Source: Pseudomonas sp. CFII64
GTDB lineage: Bacteria; Pseudomonadota; Gammaproteobacteria; Pseudomonadales; Pseudomonadaceae
Length of the DNA stretch: 64,000 nt
Assembly: GCF_000416235.1 (NCBI RefSeq)
Contig: NZ_ATLO01000032.1
Span: 1 to 64,000, forward strand
Direction: 5' to 3'
The position numbers and the translations under genes are program-made. This document shows, piece by piece, positions 47,823 to 57,876 of the stretch. Position 1 is the stretch's first letter, and each line of letters opens with the position of its first letter. The notes beneath the pieces were generated by a model. It was not told the origin of the DNA, made no database searches, and was given only the letters and a program-made list of their open reading frames with translations.

Positions 47823-47894
47823 GGATTGCTCCCGTTGCCAAGCATTCTGTTCATCGAACCGCCCGCCTCTTCGAGGGAGCGGTGCTGTTGCCAA

Positions 47895-49565
47895 TCAGAT
47901 ATCCAGCGCTTTGTATTTCTCGCGCAGGTGGTTACGAATCGTCACCGCAGACAGGTTGAGCAAGGCGATCACCAAGACCAGCAGCAACGCCGTGGCATAC
48001 ACCAGCGGACGTGCGGCCTCGACATTCGGGCTCTGGAAGCCGACGTCGTAAATATGGAACCCCAGGTGCATGATCTTCTGATCCAGGTGCAGATAAGGGT
48101 AGTTGCCATCCACCGGCAGCGATGGTGCGAGCTTGACCACGCCCACCAGCATCAGCGGCGCCACCTCGCCAGCCGCACGGGCCACGGCGAGGATCAAGCC
48201 GGTCATCATCGCCGGGCTGGCCATGGGCAAAACGATCTTCCACAGGGTTTCAGCCTTGGTTGCGCCCAACGCCAGCGAGCCTTCGCGCAAGGTCCGCGGG
48301 ATGCGCGCCAGACCTTCTTCGGTGGCGACAATCACCACCGGCACGGCCAGCAGCGCCAGCGTCAAGGACGCCCACAGCAAACCCGGCGTGCCAAAGGTCG
48401 GCGCGGGCAAGGCTTCGGGGAAAAACAAGCGATCTACCGAACCACCCAGCACATAAACGAAGAAACCCAGGCCGAACACGCCGTAGACAATCGCCGGAAC
48501 GCCGGCCAGATTGTTCACCGCGATTCTGATCAGCCGCGTCACCGGGCCTTGTCGGGCGTATTCGCGCAAGTAGACCGCCGCCAGCACGCCAAACGGGGTG
48601 ACGATCACCGCCATGATCAAGGTCATCATCACCGTGCCGAAAATCGCCGGGAAGATGCCGCCTTCGGTGTTGGCTTCACGCGGGTCCTCGCTGAGGAATT
48701 CCCAGAGCTTCTTGAAGTAGAAACCCAGCTTGGTGAACGTGCCCATGGCGTTGGGCTGATAGGCGTGCACCACTTTGCCGAGGCTGATTTCGACTTCCTG
48801 GCCGTTGGCATCCCGCGCGGTCAGGCTGTCGCGATTGAAGGCGGTGTGCAGCGCGCCCAGTTGCGCTTCGATGTCTTTATAGCGGCTGTCGAGTTCGGCG
48901 CGTTCGCTGGCCATGTCGGCCTGGGCTTGCGGGTCCAGCGTGCCTTGCAGCTCCAGTTTGCGCGCCTGCAGGCGCAAGCGCTCGATGCCATGGTTGATGG
49001 CGCCGATGTCTTTCTTTTCCAGCCCGTACAGTTCGCGCGCCAGGCTATTGATGCGCTGGATGCGCTCCTGCAGGGTCGGCCAGGCCGCTTCGCCTTCGGC
49101 AACGATCTTGCCGTTTTCCTTCACATTGACCAGATAACCGTAGAAGTTGCCCCACTCGCGGCGTTCCAGGGTCATCAGTTCCTGCGGTTTGCTCTGCTGG
49201 GTCAACCATTCGCCCACCACCCAGGTGAAGTCACTGGGATTGAGGTCGCGGTTGCCGACCTTGACCAGTTCGCGGGTCATGAATTCCGGACCGGTATCGG
49301 GCACCGGCAAGCCTGAGCCTTTCAAGCGGGCGCGCGGCACTTGTTCCTGCTCGACCACTTCGCCGATCAGAACATGCTTTTCCTGATTGGGTACGTCGTA
49401 CTGCGCGTAGGTCAGGTCCGCCGGCCAGAAATGCCCGAGGCCGCGCACGGCGATCACCGCCAGCAGGCCAATGGTCATGATCACGGCAATGGAAACGGCA
49501 CCCGCACTCATCCAGACGCCGGGGGCGCCACTTTTGAACCAACTCTTGAGGGAGTTCTTTTTCAC
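47895..49565 (-). CDS. pstA: Phosphate ABC transporter permease PstA, long form
   Basis: Permease of 556 residues, far longer than the roughly 300 of E. coli PstA. One N-terminal helix (about 18-37) precedes a large periplasmic insertion (about 40-305) that includes a probable coiled coil (about 150-240, rich in E, R, L and Q). The permease core with five or so helices follows, and the EAA loop is LREGSLALGATKAETLWKIV. GTG start with AAGGAAGG upstream. The long form is known from pseudomonads; the role of the insertion is unknown. Confidence 0.93.
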   Translation of the reverse strand: MKKNSLKSWFKSGAPGVWMSAGAVSIAVIMTIGLLAVIAVRGLGHFWPADLTYAQYDVPNQEKHVLIGEVVEQEQVPRARLKGSGLPVPDTGPEFMTRELVKVGNRDLNPSDFTWVVGEWLTQQSKPQELMTLERREWGNFYGYLVNVKENGKIVAEGEAAWPTLQERIQRINSLARELYGLEKKDIGAINHGIERLRLQARKLELQGTLDPQAQADMASERAELDSRYKDIEAQLGALHTAFNRDSLTARDANGQEVEISLGKVVHAYQPNAMGTFTKLGFYFKKLWEFLSEDPREANTEGGIFPAIFGTVMMTLIMAVIVTPFGVLAAVYLREYARQGPVTRLIRIAVNNLAGVPAIVYGVFGLGFFVYVLGGSVDRLFFPEALPAPTFGTPGLLWASLTLALLAVPVVIVATEEGLARIPRTLREGSLALGATKAETLWKIVLPMASPAMMTGLILAVARAAGEVAPLMLVGVVKLAPSLPVDGNYPYLHLDQKIMHLGFHIYDVGFQSPNVEAARPLVYATALLLVLVIALLNLSAVTIRNHLREKYKALDI

Positions 49566-49580
49566 GAACTTCTACCTTCC

Positions 49581-51866
49581 TTAGAGAGACGAGTACTGCT
49601 TGCGCAGACGCTGACGAATCAGCTCCGCCAAGGTGTTCATCACGAACGTGAACGTCAGCAGCACCAGGGCTGCGAGGAACAACACTCGATAATGACTGCC
49701 TCCCACTTCCGACTCCGGCATTTCCACCGCGACGTTCGCCGCCAGTGTGCGCATGCCTTCAAACAGGTTCATGTCCATGATCGGCGTGTTGCCGGTGGCC
49801 ATCAGCACAATCATGGTTTCGCCCACCGCGCGGCCCATGCCGATCATCAGCGCCGAGAAAATCCCCGGGCTGGCGGTGAGGATCACCACGCGGGTCAAGG
49901 TCTGCCAAGGTGTTGCGCCCAGCGCCAGCGAGCCAAGCGTCAGGCCGCGCGGCACGCTGAACACGGCGTCTTCGGCAATCGAATAAATATTGGGGATGAC
50001 GGCGAAACCCATGGCGATGCCGACCACCAGCGCATTGCGCTGATCGTAGGTGATGCCCAGATCATTGGAGATCCACATGCGCATGTCGCCGCCGAAGAAC
50101 CAGTTCTCCAGATGCGGACTCATGCCCAGCGACGCCCAGCCAACCAGCAGGACGACCGGCAGCAGAATCGCGCTTTCCCAGCCATCGGGCACGCGCAGAC
50201 GAATCGAATCAGGCAAACGACTCCAGGCGAAACCGGCCACCAGAATGCCAATCGGCGTCAGCAGCAACAGGCTGAAAATCCCCGGCAAATGGCCTTCCAG
50301 ATACGGCGCCAGGAACAGTCCGGCGAAGAAGCCGAGGATCACAGTCGGCATGGCTTCCATCAATTCGATCACCGGCTTGACCTTGCGGCGCATGCCCGGA
50401 GCCATGAAATAAGCGGTGTAGATGGCGGCGGCAATGGCCAGCGGCGCGGCCAGCAACATGGCGTAGAACGCGGCCTTCAGCGTGCCGTAAGTCAGTGGCG
50501 CGAGGCTCAGCTTGGGTTCGAAGTCGCTGTTGGAGGCGGTGGACTGCCAGACGTACTTAGGCTCGTCATAGTTTTCGTACCAGACCTTGCCCCACAGCGA
50601 ACTCCAGGACACTTCCGGATGCGGATTCTTCAGGACCATCGGCAACAACGCGCCGCCCTGCTCGACCATGATCCGGTCGGCACGCGGCGATAAGGTAATC
50701 AGCCCTGCGCCGTCGGCGACTTGTTGAACCAGCAAGGTGCGATGCGCGGTGCTATGGAACACGCCCAGCTTGCCGGAAGCGTCCATGGCGATGAAACCCT
50801 TGCGCCGCTGCTCGGCACGGATCTGCACGATAGGCGCGGTGCTCATCTGGAAGTCGCGGATGTGCATCAGGCGCTGTTCGCCATCGACGTCTCGGGCCAT
50901 GAACCACTGGGCCATGCCGCCTTTGGAATTGCCGATAATCAGCGAAATACCGCCCACCAGTTGCGTGCTGGCGGTGATTTCGGCATTGCCGTCTTCAAGC
51001 AGTTTGTAGCGCCCGTTGAGCGTGCGATCACGCAGGCTGAACACGTCGGCCTGGGCGCGCCCGTTGATCACATACAGCCATTGCTGGCGCGGATCGACAT
51101 AGATCGCTTTGACCGCCTCCGATAACTGCGGCAATTCGATGCGGCTCAGCTCGCTGCTGGTTTCGCCGGTCATCATGTTTTCTTTCTGTTCAACGGCCAG
51201 CACATGCAGCTGCGGACCGGTCGACGCGGCGATCAACAAGCTTTCGCCATTGGCATTGAGGGTCACGTGATCCAGCGCCCGGCCTTGATCATCAACGGTC
51301 AGCGGCGCTTCACCGTAGGGCCAGAGCAGCGCGGGGGTGATGGTTTTCAGGTCATTGGGATAGGTGATCTGGTAGCTGTGGCGGAACACCAGCACCTGAC
51401 CATTGGACAACCCCAACGCAATCAAGGGAGTGCCGGGCTGGTCCTTGCCGATGGACGCGACTGTCACGCCAGCAGGCAACGGCAGGCTGATGCGTTGCAG
51501 TTCTGCGCCAGTCTGGGCATTGAAAAATACGGCTTCACCCAGATCGGAAATCCGCATGCCGACCTGATTCTGTTCCTCGATGGACAGCATCAGCGGCTTG
51601 CCGGCGTCGTTCAGCCACCCCGGTTTGACCGGGGTTTCCTGAGTCAGGGTCGCGCCTTGAAACAGCGGCGCGACGACGTAGGCCAGATAAAAGAAGATCA
51701 GCGTGATTGCAGCGAGCACGGCAAGGCCGCCGATGGCCACGTACCAACGGGTCAAATGGTCCTTGAAAGCACGCACGCGGCGCTTGCGCTGCATCTGCGG
51801 CGTATTGAAATCAATGCGCTTGGCGGGTGAATTCTGATTCATCGAAGGCTTGGCCAAATCATTCAT
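49581..51866 (-). CDS. pstC: Phosphate ABC transporter permease PstC, long form
   Basis: Permease of 761 residues, more than twice E. coli PstC. After one helix (about 41-67) comes a periplasmic region of about 390 residues with repeated strand-rich blocks reminiscent of a beta-propeller (for example GLSNGQVLVFRHS and RADVFSL-type segments). The six-helix permease core starts near residue 455, with the EAA loop LTLGSLALGATPWQTLTRVV. ATG at 51866 is preferred; a GTG two codons earlier is in frame. It is separated from pstS by 137 bases with a leaky terminator. Confidence 0.93.
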   Translation of the reverse strand: MNDLAKPSMNQNSPAKRIDFNTPQMQRKRRVRAFKDHLTRWYVAIGGLAVLAAITLIFFYLAYVVAPLFQGATLTQETPVKPGWLNDAGKPLMLSIEEQNQVGMRISDLGEAVFFNAQTGAELQRISLPLPAGVTVASIGKDQPGTPLIALGLSNGQVLVFRHSYQITYPNDLKTITPALLWPYGEAPLTVDDQGRALDHVTLNANGESLLIAASTGPQLHVLAVEQKENMMTGETSSELSRIELPQLSEAVKAIYVDPRQQWLYVINGRAQADVFSLRDRTLNGRYKLLEDGNAEITASTQLVGGISLIIGNSKGGMAQWFMARDVDGEQRLMHIRDFQMSTAPIVQIRAEQRRKGFIAMDASGKLGVFHSTAHRTLLVQQVADGAGLITLSPRADRIMVEQGGALLPMVLKNPHPEVSWSSLWGKVWYENYDEPKYVWQSTASNSDFEPKLSLAPLTYGTLKAAFYAMLLAAPLAIAAAIYTAYFMAPGMRRKVKPVIELMEAMPTVILGFFAGLFLAPYLEGHLPGIFSLLLLTPIGILVAGFAWSRLPDSIRLRVPDGWESAILLPVVLLVGWASLGMSPHLENWFFGGDMRMWISNDLGITYDQRNALVVGIAMGFAVIPNIYSIAEDAVFSVPRGLTLGSLALGATPWQTLTRVVILTASPGIFSALMIGMGRAVGETMIVLMATGNTPIMDMNLFEGMRTLAANVAVEMPESEVGGSHYRVLFLAALVLLTFTFVMNTLAELIRQRLRKQYSSL

Positions 51867-51917
51867 GCGCACACCCTAGCGGTCCTGTATGACAAAAACA
51901 TTACAGCGAGGTGACGC

Positions 51918-51950
51918 AAAAAAGCCCGCCACCCACGATCCTGGCAGCGG
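51918..51950 (-). terminator. Probable partial terminator between pstS and pstC
   Basis: Read on the minus strand, CCGCTGCC pairs with GGGTGGCGGG (two G-T wobbles and one bulge) and runs into TTTTTT. It would let pstS be expressed more than pstCAB-phoU, as expected for a binding protein. Confidence 0.6.
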
Positions 51951-52003
51951 ACTGTACAGTTAATAGCGAGGCCTGATTCAAGCAGCCCTCGCCGCATTCA
52001 CGA

Positions 52004-52999
52004 TTATTTCGCCGCGACCGCACCTTCCTGCAAGCCCAGATCCGCCAATGCCTTGGTCACGACCTTCGACGGCAGCGGAATATAGCCGTCTTTCATGACC
52101 ACTTCCTGGCCTTGTCGGGACAGCACCAGCTTGATGAATTCAGCTTCCAGCGGGGCCAGTGGCTTGTTGGGCGCTTTATTAACATAGACGTAAAGGAAGC
52201 GCGCCAGCGGATAGGTGCCGTTGAGTGCGTTGGCTTCGTTGTCTTCGACGAACTCGGCGCCTTCTTTCTTGGCCAGCGGCACCGTGCGCACGCTGGAGGT
52301 TTTATAACCGATACCCGAATAACCGATGCCGTTCAGTGAACTGCTGATGGAGCTGACCACCGACGCCGAGCCGGGCTGTTCGTTGACGTTGGCCTTGAAG
52401 TCGCCTTTGCACAGCGCTTCTTCCTTGAAGTAGCCATACGTGCCGGACACCGAGTTGCGACCAAACAATTGGATCGGCTTGCCTGCCAGATCGCCGGTGA
52501 CACCGACGTCGGCCCAGGTCTTGGCATCAGCCTTGGCACCGCACAGACGAGTGACGGAGAAAATCGCGTCCACTTGCGCCATGGTCAGGCCTTTGATCGG
52601 GTTGTCCTTGTGGACGAAAACCGCCAGCGCGTCGACCGCAACCGGGATCGCCGTAGGTTTGTAGCCGTGACGTTGCTCGAAAGCCGACAGCTCGCCGTCC
52701 TTCATCTTGCGGCTCATCGGCCCAAGGTTGGCGGTGCCTTCGGTCAAGGCCGGTGGCGCAGTGGACGAGCCAGCCGCCTGAATCTGAATGTTTACGCTGG
52801 GGTATTCCTTTTTGTAGGCCTCGGCCCACAAGGTCATGAGGTTTGCCAGCGTATCGGAACCCACGCTGGACAGATTGCCCGACACGCCGGAGGTCTTCAC
52901 ATAAGGCTTGATCGCAGGATCAACAGCGGCAAAGGAATGGGCAGTCGCCACGCCAGCGGCTACGAAGGTCAGTGCAGTCATCAAACGCTTGAGTTTCAT
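52004..52999 (-). CDS. pstS: Phosphate-binding periplasmic protein PstS
   Basis: Solute-binding protein of 331 residues with a signal peptide (residues 1-24, cleaved near SFA-AV). Phosphate-binding segments typical of the family are visible: [12 protein letters not shown] near 43, [14 protein letters not shown] near 78, and [13 protein letters not shown] near 180. It is the first gene of the pst operon, with a Pho box upstream. ATG at 52999 gives the correct signal peptide. Confidence 0.95.
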   Translation of the reverse strand: MKLKRLMTALTFVAAGVATAHSFAAVDPAIKPYVKTSGVSGNLSSVGSDTLANLMTLWAEAYKKEYPSVNIQIQAAGSSTAPPALTEGTANLGPMSRKMKDGELSAFEQRHGYKPTAIPVAVDALAVFVHKDNPIKGLTMAQVDAIFSVTRLCGAKADAKTWADVGVTGDLAGKPIQLFGRNSVSGTYGYFKEEALCKGDFKANVNEQPGSASVVSSISSSLNGIGYSGIGYKTSSVRTVPLAKKEGAEFVEDNEANALNGTYPLARFLYVYVNKAPNKPLAPLEAEFIKLVLSRQGQEVVMKDGYIPLPSKVVTKALADLGLQEGAVAAK

Positions 53000-53059
53000 A
53001 CCCGGCTCCGAGCGAGGTGAGTCAAAAAAATCCGTGGCCGTCAGTATTGGCGGGCGGCG

Positions 53060-53098
53060 TGACGACTTTATGAAAAGATTGTGACAGTTGCATGACTC
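53060..53098 (-). promoter_or_regulatory. Pho box upstream of pstS
   Basis: On the minus strand half-sites follow at 11-bp intervals: GTCATGCAA, CTGTCACAATC (CTGTCAC at 53081-53087) and TTTTCATAAAG (TTTTCAT at 53070-53076), with a weaker TCGTCACGCC beyond. This is the arrangement expected for PhoB binding about 70 bases before pstS. Confidence 0.82.
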
Positions 53099-53264
53099 TT
53101 TCACCAACAGGGCTTGGGCCTGCTGTCACGGGCTGAGCAACATAGCGCTTCGCGATAATTTTCTATCCACCAATTGCCAAAAAATATTATTGCACTTCAG
53201 CCGCTGATTATGCTTAACAGGCGTTATCACTTTTTAATACTTATAAGTCATGGAGACTTAACAC

Positions 53265-54635
53265 ATGGAACCCACATTCAGCAGTAAACACTTGGAGATG
53301 GAAGAACAGGCATTCAAAGCGCCCAGCCACGGCAGTCATTCAGATCGCGCCTCGCCTCTGAATCCGCTGCAGTATGACGAAACTTTTGGTCGCAATGGAA
53401 AGTTGCTGATCGATATGGGAGGACGCAAGACGCACTCGGTGTCATCTATCGTACAGATGCGCAACAGCTTAAGGTATCTGGCCACTTATTATGAAGGTCT
53501 GACTCCAGGCAACCCCGACCCTTATACAAACAATGCCGGGCTGGTGTGTTTTGATTCGGACGGCAAAGTTGACACTTCATTCGGCACGCGTGGTGACGGC
53601 ACAGTTGAGGTGAGGTTTGGCACGACCCACTATTCACTGCTGCAGCAGATTATCGAACTCGAGAATGGTCAACTATTAGTCGGCGGACGCCATAGGCGGT
53701 TTGCAGAAGCCGAAGTAGACGATTTTGAAAATATGATGATGTCGCGACTTGAATCCGACGGTCGCCTGGACAAAAGTTTTGGCAATGACGGAGTACTCAA
53801 CCTTACCGCACTTACCGAGAAAACAATCTGGGTCGTCGGCACGGTCGTGTTACCTGATGGAAAGATCATTTTTGCGGCATCCATCCGGGGAGTGGCAGAA
53901 ACCCGCTCACTCTTGATACGGCTTACCGCCAACGGGCAACTGGATGAAAGTTTCGCCGACCGAGGCATCCTGGAGTTTCAACGCTCAGCAGCGAAAGGGA
54001 CTCGTCTCTATGGCTTAAAGCTGAATGCAATGGGCTCTCACCTATTCACCTACGGTTATTACGATGTGCCCACAGGACACAAAGTGGGATTCATGGCCCG
54101 ATTAGACACTGATGGCAACCTTGACCCTGACTTTGGTCAGGATGGTTTTGTCGACCTGGAGCCTGATGAGGTAATCCACATACAGGATGTTTCGATTTCT
54201 AGTGATGAAACACATCTATTGGTCAGCGGCTCACATTTCAATCGGACGTTGGACATTGTGGAAAGCCTGCTTGCGAGGCGCTCGGCCAATGGCAAGGCCG
54301 ATGAACGTTTCAATCAAGGTAAACCGGTGTATTTGAGGTGTCATCCAACCTCGACGGGGGACGCCTGGAACTACGCAAGAACACTAATAGACGAGGCCGG
54401 GAAGATCGTGGCTTTCGGCAGAGGTGGAGTAGGAATCGACACTTGGTCAGTGGCTGGCCGATTCCATGCAACAGGTAAACCCGATACCAGTTTTACCGAC
54501 GGTTCGAGTGTCGGCTCACCCTCGAACGCAGTGTTTTCATTCAATGGCAACTACGTAGAGGGTGCAGATCCGCGAACAATCCTGTGCGCTGGCGCAGCCG
54601 AAGGTTCCGGCGCGGTACTGGCCATCAAGGTTTGA
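53265..54635 (+). CDS. Delta-60 repeat (beta-propeller-like) protein
   Basis: Protein of 456 residues without an obvious signal peptide. At least six copies of the delta-60 repeat (PF17164 type) are visible, each built around a D/N-G-x-x-D-x-x-F-G pattern: SDGKVDTSFG, SDGRLDKSFG, ANGQLDESFA, TDGNLDPDFG, ANGKADERFN and ATGKPDTSF, about 50-60 residues apart. Such repeats fold as propeller blades. Function unknown; homologues are surface or secreted proteins. GGAG precedes the ATG. Codon use is AT-richer than its neighbours, which suggests acquisition by transfer. It is divergent from pstS but separated by about 265 bases that contain the Pho box. Confidence 0.8.
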   Translation: MEPTFSSKHLEMEEQAFKAPSHGSHSDRASPLNPLQYDETFGRNGKLLIDMGGRKTHSVSSIVQMRNSLRYLATYYEGLTPGNPDPYTNNAGLVCFDSDGKVDTSFGTRGDGTVEVRFGTTHYSLLQQIIELENGQLLVGGRHRRFAEAEVDDFENMMMSRLESDGRLDKSFGNDGVLNLTALTEKTIWVVGTVVLPDGKIIFAASIRGVAETRSLLIRLTANGQLDESFADRGILEFQRSAAKGTRLYGLKLNAMGSHLFTYGYYDVPTGHKVGFMARLDTDGNLDPDFGQDGFVDLEPDEVIHIQDVSISSDETHLLVSGSHFNRTLDIVESLLARRSANGKADERFNQGKPVYLRCHPTSTGDAWNYARTLIDEAGKIVAFGRGGVGIDTWSVAGRFHATGKPDTSFTDGSSVGSPSNAVFSFNGNYVEGADPRTILCAGAAEGSGAVLAIKV

Positions 54636-54689
54636 AGTCAGAGCACAGGCCTGTGAAAGCAGGCCTGTGCCTTGTATCCGTGCAATCGC

Positions 54690-55991
54690 TTACCCGCGAC
54701 GTACTTCGGTCTTCAGCAGGTAAAGCCCCATCCCCATGCCCATCACACACAGAATCCCCACATACCACGATGGCCCCATCGGGCTGGACTTGAGCATGAA
54801 GGTCACGACCATCGGCGTCAGTCCGCCGAAGATGGCGTAGGACAGGTTGTAGGAGAACGATAGACCCGAGAAGCGCACCGCTGGCGGGAAGGCCTTGACC
54901 ATGACGTATGGCACCGCGCCGATGGTGCCGACGAACAGACCGGTCACGGCGTACAGCGGGAACAGCCAGTCAGGATGCGCGCCGAGGCTGTGATACAGCG
55001 TCCACGAGCTGATCAACAGACCAAGGCTGCCCAGCAGGAATACCCAGCCAGCGCCGAAACGGTCGGCCAGCGCACCGGCGCCCACACAACCCAGGCTCAG
55101 GAAGACAATCGCCAGGCTGTTGGCCTTCAACGCCACGGCAGCCGGAAAGCCGAACGTCGCGCTTTGCAGAATGGTCGGGGTCATCAGAATGACCACGATG
55201 ATGCCCGCCGACAGCAGCCAGGTCAGCAACATCGAAATGGCGACCGCCCCGCGATGGTCGCGCAACACCGCCTTGAGCGGCACTTCCTCGGCCAAGGCCT
55301 TGCGCAGTTGCAGTTCGGCGAACACCGGCGTTTCGTGCAGCCAGCGACGCAGGTAAACCGACAACAGGCCGAACACACCGCCGAGCAGGAACGGGATACG
55401 CCAGGCGTAATCGGCCACCTCAATCGGGGTGTAGATGCTGTTAATGAAGGTGGCGACCAGCGAACCCAGCAAAATGCCCGCCGTCAGGCCGCAGGTCAGC
55501 GTGCCGCAAGCGTAGCCGATGTGGCGCGCCGGAACGTGCTCGGAAACGAACACCCAGGCACCCGGCACTTCGCCGCCGATGGCTGCACCTTGAATGACGC
55601 GCATCAGCAACAGCAGGATGGGTGCCCACATGCCGATTTGTGCGTAAGTCGGTAACAAACCCATGATCAGGGTCGGGACCGCCATCATGAAAATGCTCAA
55701 GGTGAACATTTTCTTGCGCCCCAGCAGGTCGCCGAAGTGCGCCATGATGATGCCGCCCAGCGGCCGAGCCAGATAACCGGCAGCAAAGATGCCGAAGGTC
55801 TGCATCATGCGCAGCCATTCCGGCATGTCCACGGGGAAGAACAGCTTGCCGACCACCGTCGCGAAAAACACGAAAATGATGAAGTCGTAGAATTCCAGCG
55901 CGCCGCCCAGAGCGGACAAAGACAACGTCTTGTAGTCGTTTCGGGTCAGCGGGCGCGCCGGTTGCGCAATACTTGAGGGCACTGAGGACAT
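54690..55991 (-). CDS. MFS transporter, metabolite:H+ symporter type
   Basis: Twelve-helix transporter of 433 residues. The MHS-family signature is present between helices 2 and 3: RPLGGIIMAHFGDLLGRKKMF. GALEFYDFIIFV in helix 1 is typical of the citrate/alpha-ketoglutarate/shikimate branch, and PGAWVFVSEHVPAR follows helix 4. It takes up an organic acid together with a proton; the actual substrate is not readable. It is a single-gene unit. Confidence 0.9.
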   Translation of the reverse strand: MSSVPSSIAQPARPLTRNDYKTLSLSALGGALEFYDFIIFVFFATVVGKLFFPVDMPEWLRMMQTFGIFAAGYLARPLGGIIMAHFGDLLGRKKMFTLSIFMMAVPTLIMGLLPTYAQIGMWAPILLLLMRVIQGAAIGGEVPGAWVFVSEHVPARHIGYACGTLTCGLTAGILLGSLVATFINSIYTPIEVADYAWRIPFLLGGVFGLLSVYLRRWLHETPVFAELQLRKALAEEVPLKAVLRDHRGAVAISMLLTWLLSAGIIVVILMTPTILQSATFGFPAAVALKANSLAIVFLSLGCVGAGALADRFGAGWVFLLGSLGLLISSWTLYHSLGAHPDWLFPLYAVTGLFVGTIGAVPYVMVKAFPPAVRFSGLSFSYNLSYAIFGGLTPMVVTFMLKSSPMGPSWYVGILCVMGMGMGLYLLKTEVRRG

Positions 55992-56433
55992 GGCAAGGCT
56001 TCTTCTCTTAGGGACGTCTCTTATGGGTAAGCGATAGCAATGCTGACTGCGGCGGGATGGCGTACAGCCGCGATTCTCTCAAGCAATGGGTGCGGATAGG
56101 CACCAAAATTGCGTGATACAAGCAGTCATGCCGCCTGATCGGGTCCGGCACGATAGCAAATTGTTTCAAAATGCACACAGATAGAAGCTGCAAGTGGTCT
56201 AAATCGCCTGTCCACGGGTCGTAGCCTGACGCACGGCCCGATATACTCGCAGATCGCGAATGGCTACAGCGTGTGTGAAAAAGTATCGGGGGTGCTGTGC
56301 GAAATCAACTGTCCGACAGCCGCTTTCGCAGAGTTTCCCTTCAGACGCTTCGAACCATCAACCGGCTCGTAACAGCGTCGTCTATTCACCGCGGCAAAGA
56401 CTTAAGCGTCATGGGTCAGAGGCACCCTATGCA
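55992..56433. other. Divergent intergenic region, MFS / thioesterase
   Basis: 442 bases without a supportable gene. A TATACT box at 56242-56247 could be the -10 of the thioesterase promoter; no clear -35 was found. The thioesterase frame is open from 56260 but that extension has no family similarity. Confidence 0.35.
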
Positions 56434-56835
56434 ATGATCGAGCTCGAACAAGAAGATCCAATTCCACAGGGCGACCTTGCCTTGCAAATCACCGCGTTGC
56501 CCCGTGAAACCAATGGTTTCGGCGATATTTTCGGCGGCTGGCTGGTATCCCAGATGGACCTCGCTGGCACCGCAATGGCCAGCAAAGTCGCGGGCGGACG
56601 CGTCGCCACCGTCGCCATCGACCGCATGGCGTTTCTGGTGCCGGTGGCGGTTGGCGCGCAGTTGTCGTTCTACACCCAGGCCCTGGAAATCGGCCGCAGC
56701 TCCATCCAGATGATGGTTGAAGTGTGGAGCGATGATCCGCTGTCCAGCGAATGGCGCAAGGTCACTGAAGCGGTGTTCGTATTCGTCGCCATTGACGGCA
56801 GCGGCCGCACGCGTTCGGTCCCCGCACGGCGGTAA
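56434..56835 (+). CDS. YciA-type acyl-CoA thioesterase
   Basis: Hot-dog fold thioesterase of 133 residues. The family motif NGFGDIFGGWLVSQMDLAG (about 28-46) with the catalytic aspartate D43 and the strand VATVAIDRMAFLVPVAVG are present. It hydrolyses acyl-CoAs to free acids and CoA in the cytoplasm. ATG at 56434 matches the usual YciA length; AGAGG lies about twelve bases upstream. Confidence 0.9.
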   Translation: MIELEQEDPIPQGDLALQITALPRETNGFGDIFGGWLVSQMDLAGTAMASKVAGGRVATVAIDRMAFLVPVAVGAQLSFYTQALEIGRSSIQMMVEVWSDDPLSSEWRKVTEAVFVFVAIDGSGRTRSVPARR

Positions 56836-56932
56836 TTTGCCGCACCTGAGGCATGCAGTGGCCGCTTCACGGTAAACTCGACGACTTTTGTACGGTCTAT
56901 TTCTGTCACCGTCCTTGAGCGAGAACTTACTG

Positions 56933-57856
56933 ATGCCAACGCCCCAGGTTGAAACCGTCACTATCGATGAGCTGAATTGCTGGCGCATCCGCCACGGCGA
57001 CGCCCAGCTGGTCGTTGCCCAACAAGGCGCGCACATCGTCAGTTATCAGGTTGATGGCCAGCCACCGCTGATCTGGCCCAACGCGCAAGCCGCGTTCAAA
57101 AAAGGCAAGGCGATTCGCGGCGGTATGCCGATTTGCTGGCCGTGGTTTGGCAACCTTGAGCGCAACCCGCTTAGCGTTCAGGCCATGCGCCAGAGCGATG
57201 AACCGGCCAAGGCCCACGGCGAAGTACGAGCCATTGACTGGGAATTGCTGGGGGTTGGCGAAGACGGCGATGCGCTGCTCGTCGAATTCATTCAGCCCTT
57301 GGCCGAAGGTCAGTTGCCGGGCTGGCCGCACGACGTGGCGCTCAAACTGAGCATTCGCCTGGACGAAGCCCTGAACGTGAGCCTCGTCAGCTATAACTCC
57401 GGCACCGAAACCGTGAGTTTCAGCCAGGCCCTGCACAGCTACTTCGCGGTCAGCGATGTACGCGAAATCAGCATCAAAGGCCTCGACGGCCTGCGCTATA
57501 TCGAAACCCTGGAAAACTGGGAAGAACGCGAACAATCCGGCGAGCTGCAGTTTGCTGGCGAGACCGACCGCATCTACCTCGACACCCCGGACATGCTGAG
57601 CATTGTCGACCCGCAATGGCAGCGCAAGATCCACATCTGCACCAGCGGCTCGAAATCCGCCGTGGTCTGGAACCCGTGGACGGAAAAAACCAAACGCTTC
57701 AACGACATGGCCGCCGATGGCTGGCAAGGCATGGTCTGCGTCGAAACCGCCAACGTGCTCGACGACATCGTGACCCTCGCGCCGGACGAGATGCATGTGT
57801 TGGCGCTCAGCGTTTGGGCTGAGGCGATCGAAGCGCAAGCATCAGAGGCATTATAG
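56933..57856 (+). CDS. D-hexose-6-phosphate mutarotase (YeaD-like)
   Basis: Aldose-1-epimerase superfamily enzyme of 307 residues. Family markers: KAIRGGMPICWPWFGN near residue 60, catalytic-histidine region FSQALHSYFAVSDV near 165, and the end block VVWNPWTEKTKRFNDMA with MVCVETANV containing the probable catalytic glutamate. It interconverts alpha and beta anomers of sugar phosphates. ATG at 56933 follows a GAGCGAGAAC stretch. Confidence 0.92.
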   Translation: MPTPQVETVTIDELNCWRIRHGDAQLVVAQQGAHIVSYQVDGQPPLIWPNAQAAFKKGKAIRGGMPICWPWFGNLERNPLSVQAMRQSDEPAKAHGEVRAIDWELLGVGEDGDALLVEFIQPLAEGQLPGWPHDVALKLSIRLDEALNVSLVSYNSGTETVSFSQALHSYFAVSDVREISIKGLDGLRYIETLENWEEREQSGELQFAGETDRIYLDTPDMLSIVDPQWQRKIHICTSGSKSAVVWNPWTEKTKRFNDMAADGWQGMVCVETANVLDDIVTLAPDEMHVLALSVWAEAIEAQASEAL

Positions 57857-57876
57857 GACCGGCTCTGGAATGCATT

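Noticed and set aside
47283..49316. 677-residue plus-strand open frame opposite pstB/pstA
   Set aside because: It is antisense to two certain genes; composition (H, Q, R rich) is typical of GC-rich shadow frames.
56260..56433. N-terminal extension of the thioesterase
   Set aside because: The added 58 residues have no family similarity and would make it much longer than YciA proteins.
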